NCBI RefSeq assembly: GCF_004331685.1
Contig: NZ_SJSM01000004.1
Span: 124,001 to 188,000 of the forward strand
Source of the DNA: Pedobacter hiemivivus
GTDB taxonomy: Bacteria > Bacteroidota > Bacteroidia > Sphingobacteriales > Sphingobacteriaceae
Length of the DNA stretch: 64,000 nt
Direction of reading: 5' to 3'
Shown: positions 1 through 8,597 of the stretch, piece by piece
Position numbering within the stretch: the stretch's first letter is position 1
How the letters are laid out: the number at the start of each line of letters is the position of its first letter
Program-made: the position numbers and the translations under genes
The notes under the pieces: model-generated
Told to the model about the DNA's origin: nothing
Databases searched by the model: none
The model's input: only the letters and a program-made list of their open reading frames with translations

Positions 1-911
1 ATGACCCCCTCTTTAGTAAATGTAATCCGTCTTTGCTTTACACCCATTGGCACATCTGGCCTATGATGAACAGTTCCGGCAAGTGATTCGCCTTGATTCG
101 CCAAGCTTAGATCAGCAGGTAAATCAACCACAAAGATCTCTGTTTTAGTCCCTCCATTTTCGTCTTTCACATTTCCCTGAAAAGCAATTGCGCTTACCTG
201 CCAGCTTCCATCGGCCTTCTGATAACCTCTTTTACCAATCCAGCATTCATCAAAAGCCTTATCAATATCATCACTACCTGCAACTGGATTTTCTGTAACC
301 TTTGCTACCACCACAGAAAACATTTCACCGCAGTTGTTTTCACCATTTGCTTCATCAGCAACCGCTACCTTTCTCGGAAACATAACTCCCACTGTTCTGA
401 GGTCCTGAACATCTGGATTAGTTTTACTCAATTGAGCGATCACCTCATCATTATAGGTAAAGCTCAATCTTTGCCCATCACCACTCCATGAATGTGCATG
501 GGTTCCCCCACGCAACGCGCCAGGTGTAAATGGTTCTTTGATGTCCCTCGCATCCATAAAAATGGGCATTTCAGGATTATTGACATCAATAGCTACTCCT
601 GTCCTACGAGTAAACCCGTAAGGATTTTTTTCATCAGCATTTCTTATTCCATGGATAAAAATCACGCGGTTTACAGCAGGTGAAAAGGAAGCTGCACCAA
701 GCCCTGGGCCGTATTCAGTTTGATTTTTTGTGTGGTAAAGCTGCTTCATTTCTCCCGTAACTACATTCACTAGCTCAATGCTGCCGGTACTGCCAATTTT
801 ACTATCATCGTTTCTGGTATCATAAACCAGCCACTTACCATCTGCTGAAAAACATTGATTGGTATTTAAAAAATGTCCCTTTGCATCAGTTGTTAATTGT
901 CTCTCCAGCAT
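1..911 (-). CDS. DUF3748 (YidR-like) beta-propeller protein, 3' end cut off by the window
   Basis: The frame opens with an ATG at 911 (MLERQLTTDAKGHF) and runs to the window edge without a stop, giving about 303 residues of an incomplete protein. The blades read like a WD40/TolB propeller (SADGKWLVYDTRNDD; GGTHAHSWSGDGQRLSF). The pattern matches my recollection of the DUF3748 family, whose E. coli member is YidR; its biochemical role is unknown. No signal peptide is visible, so it is probably cytoplasmic. It starts 14 bases after the DapA-family gene and is probably cotranscribed with it. The family call is moderately sure, the function open. Confidence 0.72.
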   Translation of the reverse strand, partial: MLERQLTTDAKGHFLNTNQCFSADGKWLVYDTRNDDSKIGSTGSIELVNVVTGEMKQLYHTKNQTEYGPGLGAASFSPAVNRVIFIHGIRNADEKNPYGFTRRTGVAIDVNNPEMPIFMDARDIKEPFTPGALRGGTHAHSWSGDGQRLSFTYNDEVIAQLSKTNPDVQDLRTVGVMFPRKVAVADEANGENNCGEMFSVVVAKVTENPVAGSDDIDKAFDECWIGKRGYQKADGSWQVSAIAFQGNVKDENGGTKTEIFVVDLPADLSLANQGESLAGTVHHRPDVPMGVKQRRITFTKEGV

Positions 912-925
912 TATTTTTTACAAGT

Positions 926-1864
926 TTAGACCGCAGCAAGTTTAATATCAAGCTCGGCCTTTAAGATATCATATTTTTCAGTTAGTCCATCTATACCTGT
1001 TTTGATTTTTGCATCAAAAACCCCAATATCATTTCTTCTGGTAAACGTAGAGATATGCAGGCCTCTTTTTTGCAGGTAATACTTAGATATTATTGGATAA
1101 ACATTGTGCATCACATCCATATTGTCTATAAAAAACTGTTGTACTTTATCCACTTCCAGCCTTAAATCATGGTTATCATAGTTATTACACAACCACACAA
1201 TTAATTCTGGAAAAAAATTCCCTTGTATACAGGATAGACCCGCGGATCCCGCTTTTAAAGATGCCACTGCATGAGCCATGTAAGCATCATATAAACCAAA
1301 TTTCTTATTTTGAGTTGCAGCAATCTTAGCCTTCACCTGTCCTATATCCAGACAAGTATCTTTATGATAAGTCACCCTTCCAGTAGCCACCAAACAACCA
1401 AGTTGCGCTGGAGAGATTAAACGTTTGTAAGGAACCGGACATTCATAAAATCCCATAGGGATTTGCTCCGTTAAATCTAATAACCTTGCTACATTAGCAT
1501 CAAATACATCATCACCATCGTGCTCAGCAGCCAGCAAACCTGTAATCCCAATTACAGCCTCTACACCACAGTTATAAATCTGTTTTACAAAATCAGCCTG
1601 TTGTGCAATCGGACCACCAAAAGTCCCTGTTGCAACCACAGGAACAGCACCTTGAGCAGATTTCACTACATGTTCAACTATTTTAAGCCTTTCCAATTCG
1701 TTAAGCTCAAACATCTCACTAGATAGGCAATTTGCAAATAAGCCAGCAGCACCTGCCTCAATATATAGTTCCGTTAGTTTCGTTAACCCATCAAAATCTA
1801 TCTCACCATTGTCTTTAAATGGCGTAAGCATTACTGGTATAAATCCTTTTTCTGATTTGTTCAT
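926..1864 (-). CDS. Dihydrodipicolinate synthase / N-acetylneuraminate lyase family protein (DapA superfamily)
   Basis: A 312-residue TIM-barrel aldolase of normal family length. The Schiff-base lysine is probably K168 in YHKDTC and the catalytic tyrosine Y140 in GFYECP. The usual glycine-threonine-rich GTTGE-type loop is replaced by CLSSE (residues 46-50), so the substrate is unlikely to be that of true DapA. The family cleaves or forms 2-keto acids such as sialic acid, 2-keto-3-deoxy sugar acids or dihydrodipicolinate. With the sugar-isomerase-like gene and symporter upstream, a lyase step in sugar or sugar-acid catabolism is the best inference. It is separated from the symporter gene by a terminator-like hairpin and may have its own promoter. 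Confidence 0.85.
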   Translation of the reverse strand: MNKSEKGFIPVMLTPFKDNGEIDFDGLTKLTELYIEAGAAGLFANCLSSEMFELNELERLKIVEHVVKSAQGAVPVVATGTFGGPIAQQADFVKQIYNCGVEAVIGITGLLAAEHDGDDVFDANVARLLDLTEQIPMGFYECPVPYKRLISPAQLGCLVATGRVTYHKDTCLDIGQVKAKIAATQNKKFGLYDAYMAHAVASLKAGSAGLSCIQGNFFPELIVWLCNNYDNHDLRLEVDKVQQFFIDNMDVMHNVYPIISKYYLQKRGLHISTFTRRNDIGVFDAKIKTGIDGLTEKYDILKAELDIKLAAV

Positions 1865-1932
1865 TATTAATTATTTTTCATGAGATATCAATCCTGGCAC
1901 CTATCATTGTATAACAGCGATAGCTACTTATA

Positions 1933-1940
1933 CAAAAGTA
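1933..1940 (-). promoter_or_regulatory. Possible -7 element for the DapA-family gene
   Basis: On the minus strand this reads TACTTTTG, matching the Bacteroidota -7 consensus TAnnTTTG, about 70 bases upstream of the start at 1864. I see no good TTTG element 19-21 bases further upstream, so the call is weak. Its position after the hairpin at 2000-2033 would fit a separate transcript for the lyase and DUF3748 genes. Confidence 0.3.
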
Positions 1941-1999
1941 TTGGGGTAAAAGCGATATCATATGGTGCATTTTTTCCAGCTTATGTATGATCTTATCTA

Positions 2000-2033
2000 A
2001 AAAAGGAAAAAGCATTACTTACGTAATGCTTTT
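2000..2033 (-). terminator. Intrinsic terminator after the SSS symporter gene
   Basis: The arms AAAAGCATTAC (2008-2018) and GTAATGCTTTT (2023-2033) form an 11-bp perfect stem with loop TTAC. Read on the minus strand it is followed by a T-rich run. It lies about 45 bases after the symporter stop. Confidence 0.7.
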
Positions 2034-2078
2034 AAAAATTATTTACCCCAACATAGAGGAGTCACGAATGCTTTTAGC

Positions 2079-3641
2079 TTATCCTATTACTGCCTTTCCT
2101 TTTAACCTTGTAATGATTGTACCCGTTAAAAAAATAGAGAGCGTACCCACCACAATGATCATATTGGCATTTAATGGATTTTTGAGGTAAGCATATTGCT
2201 CTGGGATTAAATAAGAAAGCGACATCCATAGAATCACCAGTAGACCAACTATCGTAGCAGCAAAAGCTTCCATATTACCAGATTTCTTGCTGATGATCCC
2301 CAACAGGAATAAACCAAGCATTCCCCCAGCAAATATCCCTGACAGCTGCCACCAGATATCCAGAATACTTTTTACCCCAATCATGGCAATACCACAGATC
2401 ATACCGGCTACACCAAACACAACGGTCGAGATGTGCAATAGCCTCATGTTTTGCTTATCATTCATGGAAGGCTTAAAATAACGTTTGTAAATATCTTCCG
2501 TAAAGACTGTTGCTGAAGCATTCATTCCAGAACTGATTGTGCTCATTGCTGCAGAAAGAATAGCTGAAACGATCAGACCAATTAAACCTGTAGGAATCAT
2601 GGTTACCATAAAATGTGGCATTACCTTATCTCCATAATCTGCAGGTTGAAGCGTTGCAGCCAGATTCTGAATGTCCATTGCGGATACACCTGCGCCTAGA
2701 CGCTCGGCTGCCACCTGCAATTTAACTGGTTCTATCATTTCAGGATTAACCTGATAGTAGGCATAGAGACAACTTCCGATCACAAAAAACAATAAAGATG
2801 CTGGTACATAGATCCACACACAAAGCCATACCGACTTCGAAGCCTCTTTTGCTGAGGAAGCCGTATGATAACGTTGTACATAATTCTGATCCATTCCAAA
2901 ATTATTAAGGTTAATAAAGAACCCATATAATAATATGACCCAGAATGTAGTTTGCGTAAAATCAGGACTAAAACTCCCAAGATTGAACTTATTGTCACGG
3001 CTCCCAATTTCAACAATCTTTGATATCCCACCAGGCATGTTAGACACAACCAGGTAGATAATCAAAATTGCACCAAGTGTTTTCAGCACGCCCTGTACAA
3101 CCTCTGTCCAGATTACCGCCTCTATACCCCCCATTACCGTATAAATAACAATACAAATACCTGTTACGAGCATGATCACCTGCATATTGTAACCGGTTAG
3201 TGCTTGTAAGGTTAAGGAGATACCAAAAAATATGGACCCCATACGCGCCAATTGAGTCAGCAGAAAACAAACTACAGCGTAAGTGCGAGCCCATGGTCCG
3301 AAACGCTTTTCCAAATTTGTATAAGCAGAAACCTCTCCGGTATTCCGGTAAAATGGCACAAAATACTTAGCGGCAACCCAGGCCGCAAGCGGCATAGATA
3401 TACTGAATACAAATGCATTCCAGTTAGCGCCAAAGGCTTTCCCTGGTACACCTAGAAAGGTATTGCTACTTAAAAAAGTAGCATAAATAGATAATCCAAT
3501 AGCCCAACCTGGTATTAAACCAGAGGCCTTGGAGTATTGTTCAGGATTTTTATTTCTACGGGAAAAGTAAACGCCAACCATTACCATGCCCACCAAATAG
3601 GCGAGTATAATAGCTAGGTCTAATATGGGTAGATTTTTCAT
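2079..3641 (-). CDS. Sodium:solute symporter (SSS family)
   Basis: A 520-residue integral membrane protein with about 13 hydrophobic helices, of normal SSS/SLC5 length. It begins MKNLPILDLAIILAYLVGM, and the first helix is followed by the loop SRRNKNPEQYSKASG and a helix with ATFLSSNTFLGVPGK, as in sodium-coupled sugar and sialate carriers of this family. It would import the cluster's substrate with sodium across the inner membrane. It lies 9 bases downstream of the isomerase-like gene and is probably cotranscribed with it. The substrate cannot be read from sequence. Confidence 0.9.
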   Translation of the reverse strand: MKNLPILDLAIILAYLVGMVMVGVYFSRRNKNPEQYSKASGLIPGWAIGLSIYATFLSSNTFLGVPGKAFGANWNAFVFSISMPLAAWVAAKYFVPFYRNTGEVSAYTNLEKRFGPWARTYAVVCFLLTQLARMGSIFFGISLTLQALTGYNMQVIMLVTGICIVIYTVMGGIEAVIWTEVVQGVLKTLGAILIIYLVVSNMPGGISKIVEIGSRDNKFNLGSFSPDFTQTTFWVILLYGFFINLNNFGMDQNYVQRYHTASSAKEASKSVWLCVWIYVPASLLFFVIGSCLYAYYQVNPEMIEPVKLQVAAERLGAGVSAMDIQNLAATLQPADYGDKVMPHFMVTMIPTGLIGLIVSAILSAAMSTISSGMNASATVFTEDIYKRYFKPSMNDKQNMRLLHISTVVFGVAGMICGIAMIGVKSILDIWWQLSGIFAGGMLGLFLLGIISKKSGNMEAFAATIVGLLVILWMSLSYLIPEQYAYLKNPLNANMIIVVGTLSIFLTGTIITRLKGKAVIG

Positions 3642-3650
3642 TTTGCAAGT

Positions 3651-5285
3651 TTAAACATATTTTTTGCCATCATGATCTACATCACCACAGAAATGAACCT
3701 TAATTCCCATTTCTTCCAAAGCTGCTGCTTTTATACGGCAGGCTTTATGTGATGAAGCCTCATCAGTCGTATAAACCACATGTATATGGTTTGCCTGGTG
3801 ACGAGCCATCATTTGATCACGTGATACCCCGCTAAGTGTAGCATGCATAATCGGCCATTGCGGGGTTGTATTCTGCCAGCGTCTCTCTGTTTCTTCTGCT
3901 GGTAAAAACACGGCATCACCTACGCCCAAATCACAATGTAAAGCATTGTTCTGTATATAAATTCTGCTCCAAACCAGACTTCCTGGTTTACTGATGCCTT
4001 TCAAGCTACCACCACCAAGATGGAAAAACATAGGCGGCTGTCTTTCGCTGCTCGCGCCAGCATACCCATTGATAAAATGCGCAGGTGGTGCAGCTCCTGA
4101 AATCAGGAACAACCATACAAAATCATCGATGCCATCGCCTTTAAAATGCTCACCCCAACGAATATCATGTAAAGTGTTTTCACCTGGCATGCCCAATTCC
4201 TTCCACAAATGATAAGTCACCAAAGCATCTATACCCGCGCACTCATCCACTTCGTTGAAGTGTGGCAACGCTTCATTTGCATATAATTCTTTCCCCGATT
4301 CTGAAAATACTGGAGGTCTATCCTGATTGTTTAATAATCCTTCTACCAAATCACTGGTAGCGGTTAAATCTTTTAAGCCTTGCTGATACTGAATACCAAT
4401 GGTATCGCAGCCAAAATCGTCGGCCATACGCATTGCAGCAATATACATTTTGCATTGATCAAGGGTTTGCTCCCTGGTAAGTTCTGTTAAACTCTCTGTT
4501 CCCCATTTAAAGGTCATGCCTTTTTGCAACAACCATTCCAGTATCTTCTCCGCTTCCTGTTCGGTTACAGTCCTCATTTTGGCATATAGGGCAGATTGAC
4601 TTAAACGTTCTTTAAATATTCCTGTTTTATGGAGTAGGTCGTCTGGAACAATTGCATTGAACATGCCCATGCAACCTTCATCAAAAACACCCATAATTGC
4701 TTTATTATCACGCAAGGTACGTCCGAATTTACGTCCTTTAATTTCATCCGCTGAAGGTATAGTTACTGCACTAAACGACTTTACATGACTGGTGTCATGG
4801 GTAATTTTACCGGTAGATAACCATTCTGTTAACCCCTTATTGAAAAAATCATCACTAAAGTCTTCACTCCATAAACTGCTGTAGTTTACTTCAGCTTTGG
4901 TCAATGAGCCATTAAGATTCAACATACCTACCAAGCCTGGCCATTGTCCGCTCCAGTTGGCAACAGTTAAAATAGGTGCTTTATGTGTAGTCAGTCCTGC
5001 CAGGACATGATGTGAATACTGCCAAACGCTTTCGGCTACAATAATTGGTACATTTGGATCTATCGTTTTAAATACTTCGATGCCCATTCGTTGAGAATCT
5101 ATAAATCCATGCTTTTTCTCTTCGTCATAAGCATGGGCCCTTTTCACTGTCCAGCCCTGTGCATTCAGTGCCTTTCCCAATAGTTCTTCCATTTCTACCT
5201 GTGCCGCCCAGCAACTTAAATTGGCCGACAAACGTAAGTCTCCACTACATACAAGGTAAACTTGTTTTTCAGTATTTGTTGTCAT
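3651..5285 (-). CDS. L-fucose/L-arabinose isomerase-like protein
   Basis: 544 residues, beginning MTTNTEKQVYLVCSGDLRLS. The layout follows the L-fucose isomerase fold: N-terminal Rossmann-like domains, a central part with KAIMGVFDEGCMGMFNA, and a C-terminal part with MHATLSGVSRDQMMARHQAN that may supply the metal-site histidine. Such enzymes interconvert aldoses and ketoses using Mn2+. It is the first gene after a good promoter candidate. Identity with true FucI is distant and no kinase or fuculose aldolase lies nearby, so the exact reaction is uncertain. Confidence 0.78.
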   Translation of the reverse strand: MTTNTEKQVYLVCSGDLRLSANLSCWAAQVEMEELLGKALNAQGWTVKRAHAYDEEKKHGFIDSQRMGIEVFKTIDPNVPIIVAESVWQYSHHVLAGLTTHKAPILTVANWSGQWPGLVGMLNLNGSLTKAEVNYSSLWSEDFSDDFFNKGLTEWLSTGKITHDTSHVKSFSAVTIPSADEIKGRKFGRTLRDNKAIMGVFDEGCMGMFNAIVPDDLLHKTGIFKERLSQSALYAKMRTVTEQEAEKILEWLLQKGMTFKWGTESLTELTREQTLDQCKMYIAAMRMADDFGCDTIGIQYQQGLKDLTATSDLVEGLLNNQDRPPVFSESGKELYANEALPHFNEVDECAGIDALVTYHLWKELGMPGENTLHDIRWGEHFKGDGIDDFVWLFLISGAAPPAHFINGYAGASSERQPPMFFHLGGGSLKGISKPGSLVWSRIYIQNNALHCDLGVGDAVFLPAEETERRWQNTTPQWPIMHATLSGVSRDQMMARHQANHIHVVYTTDEASSHKACRIKAAALEEMGIKVHFCGDVDHDGKKYV

Positions 5286-5617
5286 GTTAAAAAGTATAAA
5301 TATTGCGAGAATATTATTCGTCGACCTGACAGATAATATATTTCACAAATCAATTTAAAAATTTGGTCTACACAAATATGGGGAGTGCCGGGCTGAAATC
5401 TCTACGAGTTTTTGCCTAGTTTATGTGATATGTTATCATGAAATCATTCATCATCCAAAGTTTTATTTTCTGTCTATCCTAAGCACGATTGCAGAAACGA
5501 ATGAGTATGATGCGATTACCAACACACATGCCTTTTACCAAAGCTATAGAATTGATACGGATCGGATTAGCACACCGGTGAAGTATCGCAGCAAATATTT
5601 AAGTAAGTAATTACAGT
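5286..5617. other. Gene-free interval with a promoter
   Basis: 332 bases between the isomerase-like gene start and the end of the SRPBCC gene. It holds the promoter candidate at 5346-5376. A plus-strand frame of about 60 codons (5425-5610) has no recognisable motif and is judged non-coding. I see nothing else. Confidence 0.5.
5346..5376 (-). promoter_or_regulatory. Bacteroidota-type promoter for the catabolic cluster
   Basis: On the minus strand TTTG (5373-5376) is followed after exactly 19 bases by TTGATTTG (5346-5353), one mismatch from TAnnTTTG. It sits about 60 bases upstream of the isomerase-like start codon. Confidence 0.55.
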
Positions 5618-6091
5618 CTATAAATGATCTATAGGAAGTAGATTACTTTCTGCATACTCTTTTATGATATCGTTGCGTTTGATAAGCAGATCTTTGAGAT
5701 AATTGGATAAAAAAATTCCATCTGCCATTTTTCCTAGTATACCTAGTGGCGAAACATAGCTAAAAATATCAGTCATTAAGGTTCCATTATCTTCCTTATC
5801 AAAATGATGTTCATGTCTAATGGACTTAAAAATGCCTTTAGTCATCTCATCTACAAAATAAACGCCATTGTCAAACTCCGTAATTTTTGAAGTTAATTCC
5901 TGAGTAATTCCAAAATGTCTGGCCTGCCAGGTAACAGTTTCATTTAATTCAATAAGACCGGAGCACCTTCCTGCGACAGCTTTTTCATTTGTATGTTTTG
6001 TAGAAATCTGATGTAAATCAATACTTCTCGCTAAGTCGAAAACAACTTGCCGATCAGCATTAATATGAGTCTGTAATTTTATTACGGGCAT
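5618..6091 (-). CDS. SRPBCC (START/Bet v1-like) family protein
   Basis: 157 residues beginning MPVIKLQTHINADRQVVFDLARSI, the usual first strand and helix of SRPBCC ligand-binding proteins, followed by GITQELTSKITEFD and VDEMTKGIFKSIRHEHHF. The family forms a helix-grip fold with a hydrophobic cavity. Members like this are often annotated as cell-division inhibitor or polyketide cyclase relatives without proven function. No signal peptide. It stands alone between two gene-poor stretches. Confidence 0.75.
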   Translation of the reverse strand: MPVIKLQTHINADRQVVFDLARSIDLHQISTKHTNEKAVAGRCSGLIELNETVTWQARHFGITQELTSKITEFDNGVYFVDEMTKGIFKSIRHEHHFDKEDNGTLMTDIFSYVSPLGILGKMADGIFLSNYLKDLLIKRNDIIKEYAESNLLPIDHL

Positions 6092-6278
6092 AAAAGTTAA
6101 TGTATGATATAAAAGTAACGATTGTTAATTTGATTCCAAGCTTCCATAGAAACAGATCCGTTAATATGTCGTGAACTAAGTTGCCTTAAACAAAACACAG
6201 TTGAGGCCCTGCGAGAAAATCGTAAAACATTAATGACCAGAATATTGTTGATATGATTTGCCCCTCATATAACCATAC

Positions 6279-7280
6279 ATGGAAGTGAATAAAGTAATCC
6301 TGTTAAATAAACGCCCGGTAGGCAAACCAACTACGGATGATTTCAAATTTATAGAAGAAGAAAATCCTATAATACAAGAAGGACAAGTACTATTAAAAAC
6401 CCTTTATGTTTCTGTTGACCCATACCTGAGAGGAAGAATGAGCAGTGCGAAGTCTTACGTCGCCCCGTTTGAATTAAATAAACCAATACAGTCGGGTGTC
6501 ATTGCCGAAGTTATAGTATCTAAGAACCTTGATTTCAAAGTGGGTGACTTTGTTTCAGCAAGGCTGGACTGGAAGGAAGTACAGGTTTCGGACGGAAAAC
6601 ACCTCCTCAAGGTTGATGGAAATGCTGCTCCTCTATCAGCTTATTTAGGTATTTTAGGAATGACCGGGTTAACGGCATACTTAGGCTTAACTGAAATTGG
6701 GAAACCCAAAGCTGGCGAAACATTAGTGGTTTCTGGCGCAGCTGGTGCCGTAGGTAGCATTGTAGGACAAATCGGTAAAATTTTGGGATGCAGGGTGATT
6801 GGCCTAGCCGGATCAGATGAAAAAAATAGGATTTTGACTTCGAAATTCGGCTTCGATGCAGCAATCAACTACAAAACGACAACCGATATGAAAACGGCAA
6901 TAGCAAATGCTGCACCAAATGGCGTTGATATCTATTTTGACAATGTTGGTGGTGATATTTCTGATGCGGTACTTGCAAACGTAAATCAGCTTGCCCGCGT
7001 ACCAGTATGCGGTGCGATCTCTGTGTACAATGAAACAGAAGTGCCTATGGGGCCAAGAATCCAGACGACATTAGTAAAAAGCAGTATACTAATGCAGGGC
7101 TTTGTTGTATCTAACTATGCAGCAAAATTTCCTGAAGCCATCAAACAATTGACCACTTGGCTACAGGAAGGTAAATTAACTTACATCGAAACGATCGTTA
7201 ATGGTTTTGATCAAATTCCGCAGGCTTTTATCGACTTGTTTGAAGGTAAAAATGAAGGTAAAATGATTGTTAAAATATAA
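6279..7280 (+). CDS. NADP-dependent medium-chain oxidoreductase (CurA / leukotriene B4 dehydrogenase-like)
   Basis: 333 residues, typical of zinc-independent MDR enzymes. Starts MEVNKVILLNKRPVGKPTTD. The early motif SVDPYLRGRMS and the Rossmann motif SGAAGAVGS (about 152-160), followed by ilgCRVIGLAGSDEK, are hallmarks of the curcumin reductase / prostaglandin reductase group, which reduces the double bond of enones with NADPH. No zinc-binding cysteine set is present. The 3' end overlaps the convergent DUF2071 gene by 11 bases. The substrate is not known. Confidence 0.88.
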   Translation: MEVNKVILLNKRPVGKPTTDDFKFIEEENPIIQEGQVLLKTLYVSVDPYLRGRMSSAKSYVAPFELNKPIQSGVIAEVIVSKNLDFKVGDFVSARLDWKEVQVSDGKHLLKVDGNAAPLSAYLGILGMTGLTAYLGLTEIGKPKAGETLVVSGAAGAVGSIVGQIGKILGCRVIGLAGSDEKNRILTSKFGFDAAINYKTTTDMKTAIANAAPNGVDIYFDNVGGDISDAVLANVNQLARVPVCGAISVYNETEVPMGPRIQTTLVKSSILMQGFVVSNYAAKFPEAIKQLTTWLQEGKLTYIETIVNGFDQIPQAFIDLFEGKNEGKMIVKI

Positions 7281-7980
7281 TTCTCTTTCTCTCTACAGAA
7301 ATTTCTGATCCTTCAGCTAGCATGACTGATATGGGACTTTGGTGATTTAAAAATTTGAATCGATCTCCATAAGTCAACCCAAAATCTAATTCGATATTGT
7401 AGTTTTTAACTTCATAGTGATCCCATTTTGGGTGCTTCACTTCATACTCATTGGTTTTAAAATCGCTATATCTGGCGTATCCCCAATAATGTTCTGTAAT
7501 GAATTCAGTTTCGGTACCTTGATGAATCAGTGACAGCTCCCTTTCGGCAGTTACACTAAAACTTTGCCACTGCTTTTTACACTTCCATTTATACTCCACT
7601 ATCCTCTCCTCTTCAGTTTCAATCCAACTATGCGTCATAGGCAGGGCGACATAATTCTCATTGTAAATTGTATTAGCTACAAATGAAAGGGCGAACTTTG
7701 GCACTATCTCTTTAATAAAAACCACACCTCTTTTCCAGATTCCCTTATCCAGATATCGGACATAAAAGCGCAGATTAACTTCCTCAAAATTAGAATGGAA
7801 CGGTACTCTAAAGCCCATTAGTCTGGTATTTTTAAACAAAAAGCCAATCAAACTGACATAGCATTTATCGTTCCACATATCTAGTTCTGTGCCGATAGGA
7901 ATGTAAGGCGCTAATACCTGCCTGTCTATTGCATAATTTGCTATAGCCAGCTTTCTCCATTCTGCCGTTAAAAAACTCAT
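7270..7980 (-). CDS. DUF2071 family protein (YqjF-like)
   Basis: 236 residues with the family's characteristic opening: MSFLTAEWRKLAIANYAIDR, then VLAPYIPIGTELDMWNDKCYVSLIGFLF. The body contains FRVPFHSNFEEVNLRFYVR and RGVVFIKEIVP, matching my memory of DUF2071 proteins. Function is unknown. Predicted cytoplasmic. Convergent with, and overlapping by 11 bases, the oxidoreductase gene. Confidence 0.82.
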   Translation of the reverse strand: MSFLTAEWRKLAIANYAIDRQVLAPYIPIGTELDMWNDKCYVSLIGFLFKNTRLMGFRVPFHSNFEEVNLRFYVRYLDKGIWKRGVVFIKEIVPKFALSFVANTIYNENYVALPMTHSWIETEEERIVEYKWKCKKQWQSFSVTAERELSLIHQGTETEFITEHYWGYARYSDFKTNEYEVKHPKWDHYEVKNYNIELDFGLTYGDRFKFLNHQSPISVMLAEGSEISVERKRIIF

Positions 7981-8035
7981 GGGGACAAGATACGTCCCAA
8001 AGCATTCATATAATAATAGTTGTTATCAAAAAGCG

Positions 8036-8575
8036 TTAATTGCTGAATTTCACATTAAATGCACCATCAGTAATTTTAACTTTAACTCCCTTATCTGTCT
8101 GTACAGTTCCATTAAAAGAACCTTTTATGTTACCTCCGTTTTTGTAGGAAGCCTCAGAAATAAAAAAATATGTTCCTTCGTCAATATTTTCTGTTGAAAA
8201 TAACATACCTGCGCTATTTGTATATTCAATATAATGTGTTGGATATGAGTTCTTGTTACTCCAGATATTAAGCCCTGCTACAAATCCAATAAAAGATTCT
8301 TCAGAAAAAAACTTAAACTTAGGTATGGCACCACTCTTCGCGTTGCCTAAAATAGTTAATGTTCTTGGTGAATCGGTGATGCCTCGAAGTGCTGAAACCT
8401 CTGTAGCTGTAACAGTAACACCATCCACTTTATAAGTAATATAATATTCTGATGTAGGAATAGGCACCTCTGGTACTATTGTCTCTTCATCTAATTTAAG
8501 CACAGGTATTTTCTTGCAGGATATCACTGTTAGCGCCATTATTGCAACAACAGCCATTAATGTAATTCTTTTCAT
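8036..8575 (-). CDS. Small lipoprotein of unknown function
   Basis: 179 residues from the ATG at 8575. The start is chosen because it gives a clean lipoprotein signal (MKRITLMAVVAIMALTVISC, Cys about residue 20), while a longer in-frame start would run into the upstream FAD oxidase gene. The mature part is beta-rich with no family I recognise (YYITYKVDGVTVTATEVSAL; GNIKGSFNGTVQT). Probably anchored in the outer membrane or periplasm. It follows the oxidase gene by 22 bases and may be cotranscribed. Confidence 0.75.
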   Translation of the reverse strand: MKRITLMAVVAIMALTVISCKKIPVLKLDEETIVPEVPIPTSEYYITYKVDGVTVTATEVSALRGITDSPRTLTILGNAKSGAIPKFKFFSEESFIGFVAGLNIWSNKNSYPTHYIEYTNSAGMLFSTENIDEGTYFFISEASYKNGGNIKGSFNGTVQTDKGVKVKITDGAFNVKFSN

Positions 8576-8597
8576 TTGTAAATAAGTAAAACTGATA

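Noticed and set aside
5425-5610. Plus-strand open frame of about 60 codons between two genes
   Set aside because: No family motif, no promoter or start context, and it overlaps the region with a minus-strand promoter.
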